Of a DNA stretch of 64,000 bases, positions 47,135 to 58,270 are shown in pieces (positions within the stretch are counted from its first letter, which is position 1; each line of letters starts with the position of its first letter). Both the position numbers and the translations under genes were made by a program. The notes beneath the pieces were generated by a model. That model ran no database searches and was not told the DNA's origin. It saw nothing but the letters and a program-made list of their open reading frames with translations. Source of the DNA: Undaria pinnatifida (taxonomy: Eukaryota; Sar; Phaeophyceae; Laminariales; Alariaceae); contig JABAKD010000005.1 of NCBI GenBank assembly GCA_012845835.1, forward strand, positions 13,577,205 through 13,641,204, read 5' to 3'.

Positions 47135-47875
47135 TGACGCAGAGCTTCGCAAAGCTTGGCAAACATTTTCTGAGCTTCGCAGAGCTTCACAGAGCTTCGC
47201 AAAGAGCTCCGCAGAGAGCTCTGCAGAGAGCTTCGCAGGGGGCGTCTCCGAGAGCTCCTCAGAGGTTCGCAGAAAGGTTCGCAGAGAGCTTGGCAGAGAG
47301 CCTAACAGAGTTTCTCGGCGCTACGCAGAGCTTGTCAGAGCTTGTCAGAGCTTCACAGAGATCTTCATAGATCTTCGCAGAGCTTCGCAGCGCTCCGCAG
47401 CGCTCCGCAGAGCTTCGCAGAAGCTCCACATAGCTAGAAAGATCCTGCCAGAGAGTCGCAGAGCTAGGTAGAAACTTCTCAGAGCTTCTCCGAGATTTTC
47501 AGAGGTGAGCAGAGAGCTTGCCAGAGCTTTTCCGATCTTTTCATGGCTCTTCATGGCTTTTCCGAGCTTTTCCGAGCCCTCCAGAACTTTGCAGCGCCCC
47601 GAAGAGCTTTCTTTGCAGACCTCTACAAAGCCTACGAGAGCCTCGCAGAACTAGGCAGAGCCCGTCAGAGCTTCGCAGAGCTATTCAGAGCTTGTCGGAG
47701 CCGGCTAGAGCCGGGCAAAGCTTATAAGAGTTTTTCAGAGCTTCGCAAAGCTTTGCAGAACTTCGCCGGGCTTCCCAGGCGGCTTCGCAGAGCCTTCGTA
47801 GCAAGCTTGTCAAGAGCTTGTCAGCGCTTTGTAAAGCCTCGAAAGCCGCCTGGCGACTTCGCAAGGCTAATGCAT
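47135..47875. repeat. Minisatellite (AGAGCTTCGC)n
   Basis: About 740 bp of 10- to 12-bp units on the theme AGAGCTTCGCAGAGCTTC with many variants. Coding-like frames on both strands (RASQ.APQRA type) come from the repeat. Confidence 0.93.
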
Positions 47876-48514
47876 GAATATAATGACCGCGACTTCCACA
47901 CAAACGGGGGGGGGGGGCTCGTTTCGATTGATTGTTGTTTTACGAAAAGTACATACCAGGTAGGAAAGAAAACGGTAAATACTTACAACCTCCGCACAAA
48001 AAAAAATCAAGAGGCCAAGCGGCATGATACACACAACAGCCAAAACACTCAAAAGGACGGCGGCCAAGGCAAAGCGTGACGGGACGACCCCATCATTACC
48101 GAGGTACCAAGCTAAAATCCATGTAATACTAGTGGTAGCGCTTTTTTTCTTCTTCTCGATAACGTGGTTCCTTAACCCGAAATCGTCGTATGATAATTCG
48201 CGTGATGGCAATATTACTCGTTTGCGCACCCGTGGGTTTCTACATCGGGTTGTATTGTCAGAGTGCTCAAATTCAGGACCTGGGTCGGGTATAGGGGTAT
48301 TATAGCACTAGAGGGTATACACTTCAAGGGAGGAGCCTCAGACAAAAACTGGTGAACCTGTGTTGCACCTGTGTTATGCCGCAGTATGTGTCTGACGGGG
48401 CTCTTCAATTAGACCACCAGACTACGTCATAAGCTATTAATAGTGAGTCATAAGCTACCTAGTAGTAATGTTAAGAAGCCCGGTCACTTGAGAAAAATTC
48501 GTCTCAAAAATGCT

Positions 48515-48900
48515 CGTGCCTCTGTCGTAGCACGCCTCATTCGCCATTGTTGTCCTCGACATCCCCCCTACTCAATAACCACCCCATGCTACTACCGATA
48601 CTAGGACGGTAGAAGAGCACCATCTCCATCGTAATCTCCATACACTCTTGAACCCAAAAAACATGTTTTTGAGCAAACTAAACGTGCAATCCTTCCGATG
48701 AACAAACACGTGGTCCAGGTGTACAAGACAATCGTCTCGCATACAAGAATGCTATAATGCCGACTTATAGGGTTAACGAGCCTCGCTACTCCGAAAACAT
48801 GAGAATAGTCAGGCCAAAAAGTGCTCGTGCCTCTATTGTAGCACGCGCCTCATTCGTCATTTTTGCCTTTGACATTCCCCCTACTGAAGAACCGCAGTGA
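48515..48900. repeat. Two direct copies of a TGCTACG MITE end
   Basis: GTGCCTCTGTCGTAGCACGC CTCATTCGCC at 48518 and GTGCCTCTATTGTAGCACGC GCCTCATTCG at 48827, about 305 bp apart, both followed by GACAT.CCCCCTACT. Confidence 0.72.
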
Positions 48901-50185
48901 GCTACTGCTGCTGCTGCTGCTGCTGCAGCTCTGCTGCTACAATTGCTTTGCCAGTGCAGAATAAGCAAAATGCTGACAAAATTTGTCCACATTGCGGGAG
49001 GTGGGACATATAAAATCGCCGGGGAAAACAAATCGCTGAGGAGGGGGAGGGGTGTAAATCCAAAAGCGCCAATCTGTCGTGCTTCTCGGCATCCATAACA
49101 CTAGGGAGAGCAGACTGAAGGAGGCTCTACCGCAGGATCGAAAAACACAGGACCTATTAGAGGGCGCCACGACAGTTATTTTCACGCCGGGAGATTGGCT
49201 GGTAAAAACTTGTTTACGAAATGTGCGCAGCTTGCTCGAGCTATATTGCTTTCCAGAGCTGCGTTGCTCACGAAGGCTTGGATACAAACACCACGTTGCT
49301 TGCAAAAAAAGCGTAAAAATGAAATGTGCTCACAGAAGATACGTTGCTTACAAGAGACTAAAGGTACGTGGCAAACAGAAGCTACGTCGCTTACATGAAC
49401 TATGAGTACATGCTTCACAAGAACTACGCGGCACACAAAAGCCACGCTGCTTACAAGAGCTACATAACGACACGCGAACTACAGCGAAAACGCCGCGGCA
49501 AAGCCCGACCCCCCTCCCGGTCTGACAATAAAAAATACCTGACTGTGAGACTGTAACTTATGGGTGGCCTCGCCAAAAAATGCCTGCAAATCAACCAACT
49601 CCAGGCGATGAAATACACCACACTGTTAATATACCAAGGTATAATATACGTATGTTATAGCGGTACGGCGGTAAAGCGCGAGGGGTTCATAACAGGCATC
49701 CGGCAGAAAAGCAAAGGCCGTGCCAGGGCATCGCCCAAAACCGCAGCAGCACTGCATGAAAAAACTGCGCCCTAAACAGCCAGCTATCGCGGAAAGTTTA
49801 CCACCGATACCAAATGCCGTACACAGCACACATCCATGTGCTTATTTGCACCCCCCCCCCGCCACAAAAAATTCCAGCGGCAATGACACCACAGTGCAGT
49901 CCTACAGCACAGAACAGCACTTCGTATGCTCCCTGACCCAAACTCTGTGGAAAACAAAGCAGCAAAAAACCCTTCTCTTAACCCACCTGGTCCTGTTCCT
50001 CGAAAACGCCAAAATAGCAAAAAGGAAACCCCAAGCACACAACGGAACGAGGGTTGCGCCCAAAAACCGTCAAAATAGTAAAAAATGAAAGCTCAATGCA
50101 CACGGGGGAAGGAGGGAGGGGGGGAGGGAGGGAGGAACAAACAAAAGAAACTCGGCTCGGCTTTCTGCCTCAACGGCGGCAGGGT

Positions 50186-50372
50186 TCTTCTATATATAGT
50201 GCCAGTATGTGCCAGCCGGAAACACCGGCACTCTAGCGGCAATCGGCACTACCCCGCATACTGCCAGTACTGGTTGTTTCTATCTGTGCCAAGCGATTTC
50301 ACAGGCACTGTAGAGGGGGGTCAGCACTACTTAACCGGCATTACAGAGGGACCTCTACTGCACTGCCAACCA
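50186..50372 (+). mobile_element. CTATAGTGCC foldback element
   Basis: TTCTTCTATATATAGTGCCA then CACCGGCACTCTAGCGGCAA and CATTACAGAGGGACCTCTAC. Same design as 51849-52022. Confidence 0.82.
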
Positions 50373-50680
50373 AATACCGCCCCCCTCCCCCGCCGCTGAA
50401 AAAACTTCCAACGTACGCGTCTTTAATGAGAACGACACGCACTGTATGTGCTGTATGTATGCAGGAGGTGCGACAAAGTTTTAATCGATCACCGCCACAC
50501 CCTCCCCGCGCCGCTTTTGCCAGAACGTAGGATGCAGAAAGTTATGACACGTACACCCCTAAGACAACACACCAGGCAACACACAACCCCTCCGGGCCTC
50601 CGGGGAATATTAGGAGCTAATTTTCTTTCGACAACGAGGAGAGTGCGAACGCCGAGCGACGCATCTACCATGGAAATACC

Positions 50681-50900
50681 CACGGCTTTTCACGGGTCAC
50701 GCCACTTCTCGCAAGCCGGGTCGGGTCGCGTCAGGGTGATCCGACCCGACCTGACCCAACCAATGAGGCTTCAAAACCTCTTGACCGACCCGAACCGTCC
50801 GTCTAGTGAGACCCCTTGACCCGACCCCACTTGACCCGCGAGCGTCTAGAAACATACTGACCCGGCCCGCGGATCGGGTCATGACCTGCGAAAAGCCCTG
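50681..50900 (+). mobile_element. Short hAT-like (GGGTC) element
   Basis: CACGGCTTTTCACGGGTCAC to CATGACCTGCGAAAAGCCCTG less its last bases. Flanks GAAATACC and AAAATACT agree at 6 of 8 positions, as an 8-bp target duplication would. Confidence 0.75.
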
Positions 50901-51848
50901 AAAATACTCCCGACGATATCTCTATGGAAATATCTCGACGATGTTGACATATTCTATGGAAAAACATCTCGACGAGATCGTCTGTCGAAAATATCTCGAC
51001 GAGATCTTCTACGGGAAAATTTTTGACGAGATCTCGACGAGATCTTCCCAAGGGCGCTATTTTCGTTGATGGCGCCAGCCCCCCCCCCAAATTGGACAAG
51101 ATCGGGTCTGAAATTAATCTTATACAATAAGGGGATAGGGTGTGTTTATCTTGCGGGTTATGCGGTACAGTGGGGCACCCGCTCTAAGAGCCCCTCAGAA
51201 AAAGCAACTGTTATCGCTCTTACTTTCGTGCGTCTCTTATCGCGGATTGGGCATCGTACATGCTTTATTCAGCATAGGCGCCACAAGACGCGACAAAGCC
51301 GATCCCACCGCTCTTAAAACCCCTTCAGAGACCCTAAACCCCTTCCTATACTAACTTCAAGTAATTTTTCCCCAAAAACGGATTTCCAGTCATAAAGGCG
51401 TTAAGTCCGTCTCTCCTATTACTGACGCTCTTAAATCGGGTACCTGGTACAGCACTGTATGTCCGTTCACCCCCTTTTTCGCGCCGTACAGCAGCACAGG
51501 ATACCCGCTAACAAAAACGAGCACTAAGAAAAACGCCTGGCTTAAGAGGTACAGGAAAATGATAAATCTGGCACCTGTTCTGACGAACTTAGCGCAGAAC
51601 GCACCCTCTCCCGTACAACAAATATAGCTTGGGTCAGCGTCTCGGTCTCAGCGTAGACCACACCCCGTCCCCATAAAAAGCAAGTGCAGCTGGGGTCAGT
51701 ACTTTGTTTTCTTGCCCGAAGCCCCGCACTCCGCACTGTCTGTATGCAGGATGGGGCCAGCTACATCATCATTCGCCTACCGTCCTCTGTCGGTGGGGGG
51801 TGGCTCAACCAAAGGGAGAGCACCCCCTAAACGCGGATTGCTATGCAG

Positions 51849-52022
51849 TAGTGGTCCCTCTACAGTGCCGGTATGTGCACTATAGAGGAAAGTACCGGCA
51901 CTATAGCGGCAACCGGCACTACTCCGCGTACTGTCACTACTGGTTATTCCCATCTGGCGTCCAATTTCACAGGCACTATAGCGGGCAACCGGCACTGTAC
52001 AGGGATAGAAGGACCTCTACTA
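51849..52022 (+). mobile_element. CTATAGTGCC foldback element (clear copy)
   Basis: Starts AGTGGTCCCTCTACAGTGCC and ends GATAGAAGGACCTCTACT. Inside are four CACTATAG/CTATAGTG half-sites in both orientations. About 174 bp with no coding capacity. Confidence 0.88.
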
Positions 52023-52294
52023 GACCGAAGCCTGCAACCAGCTGCTATCAGCCTCTCCCCACTCTCACCCCCTGCAAGCACACCCAAGCAGTGAAGATAC
52101 CGGAAATAAATCGAACCCAAAACACCCGCCTTTCCGCTCGGTATCGGGATACCGAAGCTTCCATTTTTATGGGGTGTGTGTGGGGTGGAATACCGGCATG
52201 ATATCACCGCCCCGTTACAAAGCTCGTTTTTTTTTTTGGCGCGTAAAAATGACACAAGCGGGTAGGGTTCCATCCAGGGAAGAGGTTTTTACGA

Positions 52295-52470
52295 GCCGGA
52301 CAGATCACGATCTAGATAGTCTATAGCTCTAGATCCCATAACCGTCGCTGTGGTATCCTGCGCAGGATCTGTGGAGTATATATCCAAGCCAGGAAACATG
52401 CGGCAGATCAGTCAGATCATCCTGCTTTTACCCCCGGCAACATGATCTTATAAGGCCGTGATCAAGGCTA
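52295..52470 (+). repeat. GATCT-rich dispersed repeat, copy 3
   Basis: GCAGGATCTGTGGAGTATAT then CCAAGCCAGGAAACATGC and CCGGCAACATGATCTTATAA parallel the copy at 14655-14880. Confidence 0.65.
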
Positions 52471-53189
52471 CGGCATTGCGGTATCATACTCTTATCGCAC
52501 TCTCATCTTCACAAATGAATAAGGGGTTTAAGGCACTCGCACGAGCAACCCTGTACCTTACTGGCAAAACTACTTCAGGCCATTTTTGTTGGCGCAGAGT
52601 AGCTAACCATTCCGTTAAGCATTAATATACCGCAAAAGCTAACAGCACAAAAGCAGAGGATCGCAAAGAAACAGGGGGGGGGGGGGGGGGGGGGCGGGGG
52701 GCACTCGCACGAGTGACCCCGAGCCACTGCACGAAAACGCCAGAAAAAAACATAACAACTCCCCCCTCCCCTACCGTAGCCTTGGGCCAGTGCAGCTCAT
52801 CAACACCTGGGATCTGTCTTTTCTCAAAGACACAGCTCATTAACAGATCGTTACTACGGAGGAACTGCTCAGCCTGATGTGTGCATAGCCTTTCAACAAA
52901 AACCCCAGCGAAAAAAGCAAAGAAAGGTTAAAACGTCCATCAGTAACCACAAAACCAAACCAAAACATTCTAGGTCTACAGCAGACACAAGCCGATGAAA
53001 AATCGGGCCAAGATATACAGCTTTTAGGCGTTAAGGCAGCTGGTACCAACTCGCCCAAAAAAAGTGAGCCGGGAAGCGACGGGGTTCGTACAACGATTCG
53101 ATAAGACAAGATGAAAAAACGAAAAAAATCCATCGCGCCAAACCAGATGCGACTGCTCCACCAACCACGGCACCATGGCAAAATATCAC

Positions 53190-53245
53190 ACGCAGCTTGC
53201 AAATATGAGTTACGACAAAGCCCGCGATCTCACAGCTGAAGTGTT
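53190..53245 (+). repeat. ELTADV repeat (diverged)
   Basis: ACGCAGCTTGCAAATATGAG leads to MSYDKARDLTAEVF. Confidence 0.75.
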
Positions 53246-53281
53246 TTTTGTTTTTTTGATTAAAAGTGCGATGTGCCAGCG

Positions 53282-53401
53282 TCAGGCCCCGGCGGGCGAG
53301 CTCTTGGCGCCTTTCTGAATGTCCCCCACCATAACGCCTCCTTGCTCTATCTTGAGGTCGTTGTGGCGCACCATCCCCTCAATCTTTCCGGTTGAGCGCA
53401 C
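53282..53401 (-). CDS. Bactofilin last exon
   Basis: Codes VRSTGKIEGMVRHNDLKIEQ then GGVMVGDIQKGAKSSPAGA and stop. RSTG.IEG...(N)L.IE.GG...GDI is the usual end of a bactofilin domain. Confidence 0.92.
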   Translation of the reverse strand: MRSTGKIEGMVRHNDLKIEQGGVMVGDIQKGAKSSPAGA

Positions 53402-56400
53402 CTGTCGGCAGGAAACATCAACGGTCATGTCAACACATCATGTCAAGGTCACATTCCAGCGTAAGATGACATCCCACATTATCTGAACATGTCAAATCCC
53501 ATCCCAACCCATCCCATCTGATTATATCCCGTGATTGTCACATCGCGTTTTGCACCCGATCCCATTGCATCCCATCCTATCCACCCCATCCCATCCATCC
53601 CATCCCACCGTATCCCTCAACCCCATTCCATCGACTACCATCACATCCCACCCCGTCCCATCCCATCCCACCCCAAACCCATTCCATTCTACCCCACCCC
53701 ACCCCCTCTATCCCATCCCATCCCATCTCATCCCACCATACACTACCACCCCCTCAACAAGAAAGAGCACCACAAGATGCACAGCCCAAAAACACGGGGG
53801 AAGTGTACTGTGACCGCCATCATTAATGAACCGAGGGTAGGACACAGCCTTGGGTCAAATAACAAAGATAGCCTAAAATCAATATGATATGATATGACAC
53901 GATATAATCTCGGTTGCTCATCAGAGGGCCGGCACCGTGTCACATTCCATCATGTCCCATCTCATCCAAGTTCATCCCATCCCATCCCATCCCATCCCAT
54001 CCTATCCAACCCCATCAGACCAAATCACGTTAAAACCACATCGCCATAGACGCGGCCCCATTTAGTCGCATCCCATCCCATCCCATATGTATTACACAAA
54101 CGAAAGTGTATGGAGCTTGAGCTTTTTTACCCGGATTTCCAGGAGGATCTGAAAAAATGAAAAAAAAAAAAAAAAAACATAGCGTTACCTCGAGCAGGGT
54201 CCTTGCGCTGAGAGTCCCGTGTAGGCGTCCGCCGATATCTGCTCTTCGTACGTCCGCCACCCCCACGTATTTCCCGCCTTTAGGTACCGCTAGGAAACCC
54301 CCACGGTAGTTACCCTCGAAGTATCCCTCCACAATTAGAGTCTGACACACGGACAACACACCAACACACACAAAGAAAAGGATTTGCAGAAGTGAAAAAA
54401 AAAGCGTTACGGCGATGTATGATAGGCTGTGCTATCTTATGTGTGCCGTTCATCAACTTCGGCAGGTGTGTAGTCTATGTCGGTCATGAACTTCAGGGTA
54501 GAACTCTGCTACATAGAGCTGCACCGTTTTTTGTTTTTTTACAGGCAACTTGGATTTGGCGCGGGAGAGCCATGCTACGACAGAGGTGTATTTGTTTTCT
54601 TCCGAGGTGTGTGCTGATCACTTCATAATTCTACTGTACTCTATGCCCCACCCAAAAAGTGATTAATTGATAAGAGTCAACTGAATGTGCAACTTGACGA
54701 ACACACCAACGACGTACCTGGTACGAGGTGTAAACACATCAACATTGCAGAAAAAAAAATGGTAGCATTCCGACGATTTGGCGGCGATTTGGCGTGAACG
54801 CCTTTACAACTGGAAACCCGTTTTTGGGGACAATATTACTTGGGTTTAGTATAGGGAGGGGTTTGGGGCGTTAAGGAGCCCCGTCATTCAGAACAATGGT
54901 TTATTACAAAAAAGTTATATCCATCTATTATGCTAGCACGCGTCGGGATACTGTTTGCAACAATAAAAGGGTGACGTCTCGTTGTATATACACCGTTTGC
55001 GAACAAAAAAGAAGAATTTCTGAGATCGGCGCAAAAAAAAAAACATAACAAAACTTCGGCTTATGGGTGTCTGGTACGGGAGGTATGAGGCAGCAGGACA
55101 ATCAACAGCTCTGCTCAGCTGGCTTAGGAAAACGTATGCTCGTAATACCAGGTAGAAAATAGCAAGTTTCACCGGGGCTGGGCTGAGCACCGAGAAGTCG
55201 AGAGCAAGCCGCATGACCAAGGCCATCCGCCTCGTATGGTATAACATGGTACCAAGACAGGGAAATCTCCCGCGTAAAAAACAGCGGACAAAGAAAAATC
55301 TCCGCGCAAAAAACAACGGGAATTTGCCTCACATATATCGTCTCCCGAGGATGTGGGCACTATGTGGGCACTAAGCAATGTCTGCCACTATTATGAATAT
55401 CCCCACGAACAGACTGGATCGAGGATTGGGCAGGTAGCTTCCCTCTCCCAACCTCACTACGGTATGGCTACGCGTCTACCTCTGTTCATGTCCGGCATGT
55501 GAGCTAGCTGCTTCGTCCGGATAGAACCGATATGTCAGATATCCCCACTGGAGCCGTCGGCCGTCTGCTTGTCTTTTTTACAAGGTACCACAAATATAAA
55601 GCCAGATATACGTAACAAATTTGAGCCTTTGGCCGGTAACTGGTAATAGAGATACCTAACAAATAGAGCTTTTGTCCATATATCATATCACACCAATACA
55701 GCCGTTGACTAATACTAGAACAACAAATAGAGCCGTTGGCTGGTGCAGAGTTGCCACAAATAAAGCTGTTGGTGGGTATTAGATATGCCACACAAATAGA
55801 GCCGTTGGCGGGAATTAGACACACCAAAGATACAGAGCCGTTGCCTGGAAATATATATATATACCAGGTATACTACAAATAGAGCCGTTGGGGGTATTAG
55901 ATACACGACACAATTAGAGCCGTTGGTTGATATTAGAGATACCGAACAAACACAGCTGTTGCCTATTGCTATATATATCACAAATAGAGCTGTCGTCTAT
56001 TGCTAGAGGTATCACAAATAGAGCCGTCGACTGATACTAGACATCCCAAACAGAGCCGTTGGCTGGTATTAGAGATAATACTGCTAGAGCCATTGAATAG
56101 TATTAGACGTACCATAAACAGAGCCGATGGCTGGTAGAGAAAACACAGACGACAGCAGCAACAGGACGACACAAGTAGGCTGACTTTCAGAAAAGTAGCC
56201 CAGCAAGTATCACAACTAAACTACTACAACAAGCACACATATACAGCGGTACTGGCGAATTTATAATATTTCAGCCGCACAGTCATCTACATCCCCCTTC
56301 ATCATGATGCCCCTCCACAAGACCATGCATGCCATCATGCTATCATGCTATCGTTCTCGAAACAATTAGCCCAGCAGGCCTAACACGACTACGACAGCAG

Positions 56401-56655
56401 TATCACAAACAGTATCAACATACTTCCAAGTGCATATCATACATACCAGTTAGTCTAAATCATTTTATATATATATATCTATCTCTGTCTCACCGCACAG
56501 TTATCTACATCCCCCTTGATCATGATGCCCCTCCCCACGACCATGCTATCGTTCCCAACCACCTCCCCCGCAGCTGCCGTAGAGGATCCCAGGCCTCGTC
56601 GCTCGCTGCCTCCCGCCACTCCATCGTAACCCACCACGGCCATCTTGTCTTGGCT
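53282..56655 (-). CDS. Bactofilin-domain protein, last three exons
   Basis: Bactofilins are polymer-forming beta-helix proteins that build cytoskeletal scaffolds in bacteria; related genes occur in some eukaryotes. Exons on the minus strand: 56655-56494, 54341-54189 and 53401-53282, all phase 0, giving 144 codons and a stop. The frame runs DSMVVGRGIMIKGDVDNCA, TLIVEGYFEGNYRGGFLAVP, ADIGGRLHGTLSARTLLEV and RSTGKIEGMVRHNDLKIEQG, with the family's repeated (G)x(I/V)xGx hydrophobic ladder and the motif TLIVEG. The first seen exon begins after a true acceptor (GCGCAG|AGC), so upstream exons are likely, though an ATG inside it (MAVVGYDGV) could also be a start. No signal or membrane segment is seen in this part. 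Confidence 0.86.
53402..54188 (-). repeat. (CATCC)n pentanucleotide tracts in bactofilin intron
   Basis: CCCATCCCATCC runs at 53500-53745 and 53940-54085, separated by a short unique stretch. They fill most of the last intron. Confidence 0.93.
54189..54341 (-). CDS. Bactofilin exon, domain core
   Basis: Fifty-one codons from TLIVEGYFEGNYRGGFLAVP to LHGTLSARTLLE. Acceptor GTCAG, donor GAG|GTAACG. Confidence 0.9.
54573..54940 (+). mobile_element. MITE, TGCTACGACAGAGG family
   Basis: Left end TGCTACGACAGAGGTGTA, right end decayed (TATGCTAGCACG). The inner module ACGCCTTTACAACTGGAAAC then CCGTTTTTGGGGACAATATT is shared with 42970-43060 and 51310-51400. It lies in a bactofilin intron. Confidence 0.75.
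55590..56135. repeat. Minisatellite, ACAAATAGAGCCGTTGGCTG units
   Basis: About fifteen units of 30-37 bp, ACAAATAGAGCCGTTGGCTG GTATTAGATACACC, in the bactofilin intron. Confidence 0.95.
56272..56340 (-). repeat. Copy of bactofilin exon donor edge
   Basis: CCGCACAGTCATCTACATCC CCCTTCATCATGATGCCCCT repeats 56493-56532 with few changes. The donor GCG|GTGAGA has become GCG|GCTGAA. It lies downstream of the exon. Confidence 0.93.
56494..56655 (-). CDS. Bactofilin exon, domain start
   Basis: Codes SQDKMAVVGYDGVAGGSERR, a low-complexity stretch, then VVGNDSMVVGRGIMIKGDVD and NCA. The last 20 residues begin the beta-helix (G.G..I.G.I..C). Donor GCG|GTGAGA. Confidence 0.85.
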
Positions 56656-56774
56656 CTGCGCAAGACATCAGGGGATAAAAAATAAAGTTGAAACCACAAG
56701 AGTGGCCAGTGCTCGGACGGCGCGACAGTGTAACTGTTACGCCGTAACCGCAATACCGTAACCGCCGTACAGTT

Positions 56775-57240
56775 AAATCGTTGCCCACCACAGCCACCTT
56801 GTCCTGACTCTGAGAAAATCAATGAGAGGAGCAGAACGCATACTGACGTAACCGTCATACTGTAACCAATGCACCGTAAGTGCTGTATAGCTGCATCGTA
56901 GGGTTGCAGCTATACGGTAACTGTTATGCCGCAACCCTCATGCAAGTAGCCGTTGTACATTTATACAGTTGTCCACCACCGCCATCTTGTCCTGGCTCTG
57001 GGGAAGGCAAGACGGGAGAGTAGGGTAAAATAAAAACAAACTAAAAACTCGTGTGTCTTGATCCGGAGAAGACCAAGAGCAACGCAAAAACGGCAAAAAG
57101 CCTTTTGTCCCGCCAAGCGTTCAACACTTCTGATTACGACACCGTTACGGATAGAGTATCCCGATACCGTTGCACCGTGACCGCCACACAGTTACCTCGT
57201 TACCCACTACGGCCATGTTGGCCTGGCTCCGAGGAAAGCA
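56775..57240 (-). repeat. Three copies of bactofilin exon acceptor edge
   Basis: At 56775-56820, 56961-57010 and 57187-57240, spaced by about 190-225 bp. Minus strand: CTCAG|AGTCAGGACAAGGTGG, CCCAG|AGCCAGGACAAGATGG and CTCGG|AGCCAGGCCAACATGG against the real CGCAG|AGCCAAGACAAGATGG. The intron between them (GTAACCGTCATACTGTAACC) is repeated too. Confidence 0.92.
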
Positions 57241-58270
57241 GCAGAGGAGCAGCAAGTCCAACCCTCAATAACAGTGGACAGTGGCGATACTGTAACCGTT
57301 AGCTGGTATAGCGTAACTGTCATACTGTAACCAATAAACCGTGACTGCGTGCATGAAGAACCTCGCACTGTTCAAAGATGTTTCAGCTACGCGCGTCTAC
57401 CTCGTACCGCACAGCTGCCGTTTGCCACCTTGCGCATCGCACGGCGGGCGGCGACATGACATCAAGCCTGCTTGGCAACGAGGAGCGGAGCAAGACCTCA
57501 GGCTCAACTTCGACGGTAAAGTGGGGAAATGGAGGCTGAAAGGGACCTACACTCGGAGCAGAAAAGTCCGAACCGAGCATGTGCCATCGCTATATTCCGG
57601 CAGTCTCCAGGAGGCGGAAGCAAGGACACCCTGTTGGCGCCGCAGCTACGAACAAGGATAAGGGTACAGAGGATAAATGTTGACCCACCGCCCGTCCGGA
57701 TCAAATTCAGAACTCGGGCTTGGGGCCAGCAGCGAAGTTTGAAATTGCCAAGCTCCCGTCAGGCGAGTGCGATTCAGTGCGGAAGATGCGTTGGTTCGAC
57801 GATTTGTAGAAAAATAGTGAAAAAAATTCCGATTGCGCCGACTGCAGTCTGATGATGCATGCTCTCCTGCTGTGCTCGATATCATCCGTGTTGTCTCTCC
57901 GTAGCTTGCACCGTCCCGCAAGACGTCTGCGTACAGTGTTGTGTCGGTACAGCAGTGGTGCTACGCACAGACCTTTGCCTTGCTGTGTACTGCTGTTTTT
58001 AGCTGTGTTCTTGACCTGTGTCGGTTCACTTTCACTGCCGTGGTACCTGCTGTGTAGCTTGGCATGATGTCAGTTGTACCGCTTTGGACCAAAATGCAAG
58101 CACCGATCCGTTTTCCCTATTAAGATCTAAACCTACCAGGTACCGGGATAAGCTAACGTCCATTGTGAACCAAAAATGTAAGGAATGTTTTGTTGTTGCT
58201 ATTCATATTATAACGGTCCGTACACTTACGTCCAGAGTGGCTCGTACTCATACACATATCATAACTACTA
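57241..58270. other. Unassigned stretch upstream of the bactofilin exons
   Basis: No gene was recognised. 57897-57962 resembles 59947-60005 (CTTGCACC..C....AGACGTCTGC then GTGTCG). Missing 5' exons of the bactofilin gene could lie here or beyond. Confidence 0.4.

Larger units (their letters stand above)
43751..53281. other. Spacer between the UBAC2-like and bactofilin genes
   Basis: Mostly repeats: short (GGGTC) elements (43966-44148, 46320-46479, 50681-50900), CTATAGTGCC elements (44483-44830, 50186-50372, 51849-52022), an AGAGCTTCGC minisatellite (47135-47875), MITE ends (48515-48845), a GCTACGTTGCTTACAAGAGC array (49230-49480) and a CTCGACGAGATC array (50910-51050). One possible CRIB-like exon lies at 46107-46235. 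Confidence 0.6.

Noticed and set aside
47135..47875. Alanine- and serine-rich helical repeat frames
   Set aside because: The 10- to 12-bp AGAGCTTCGC minisatellite gives similar peptides on both strands.
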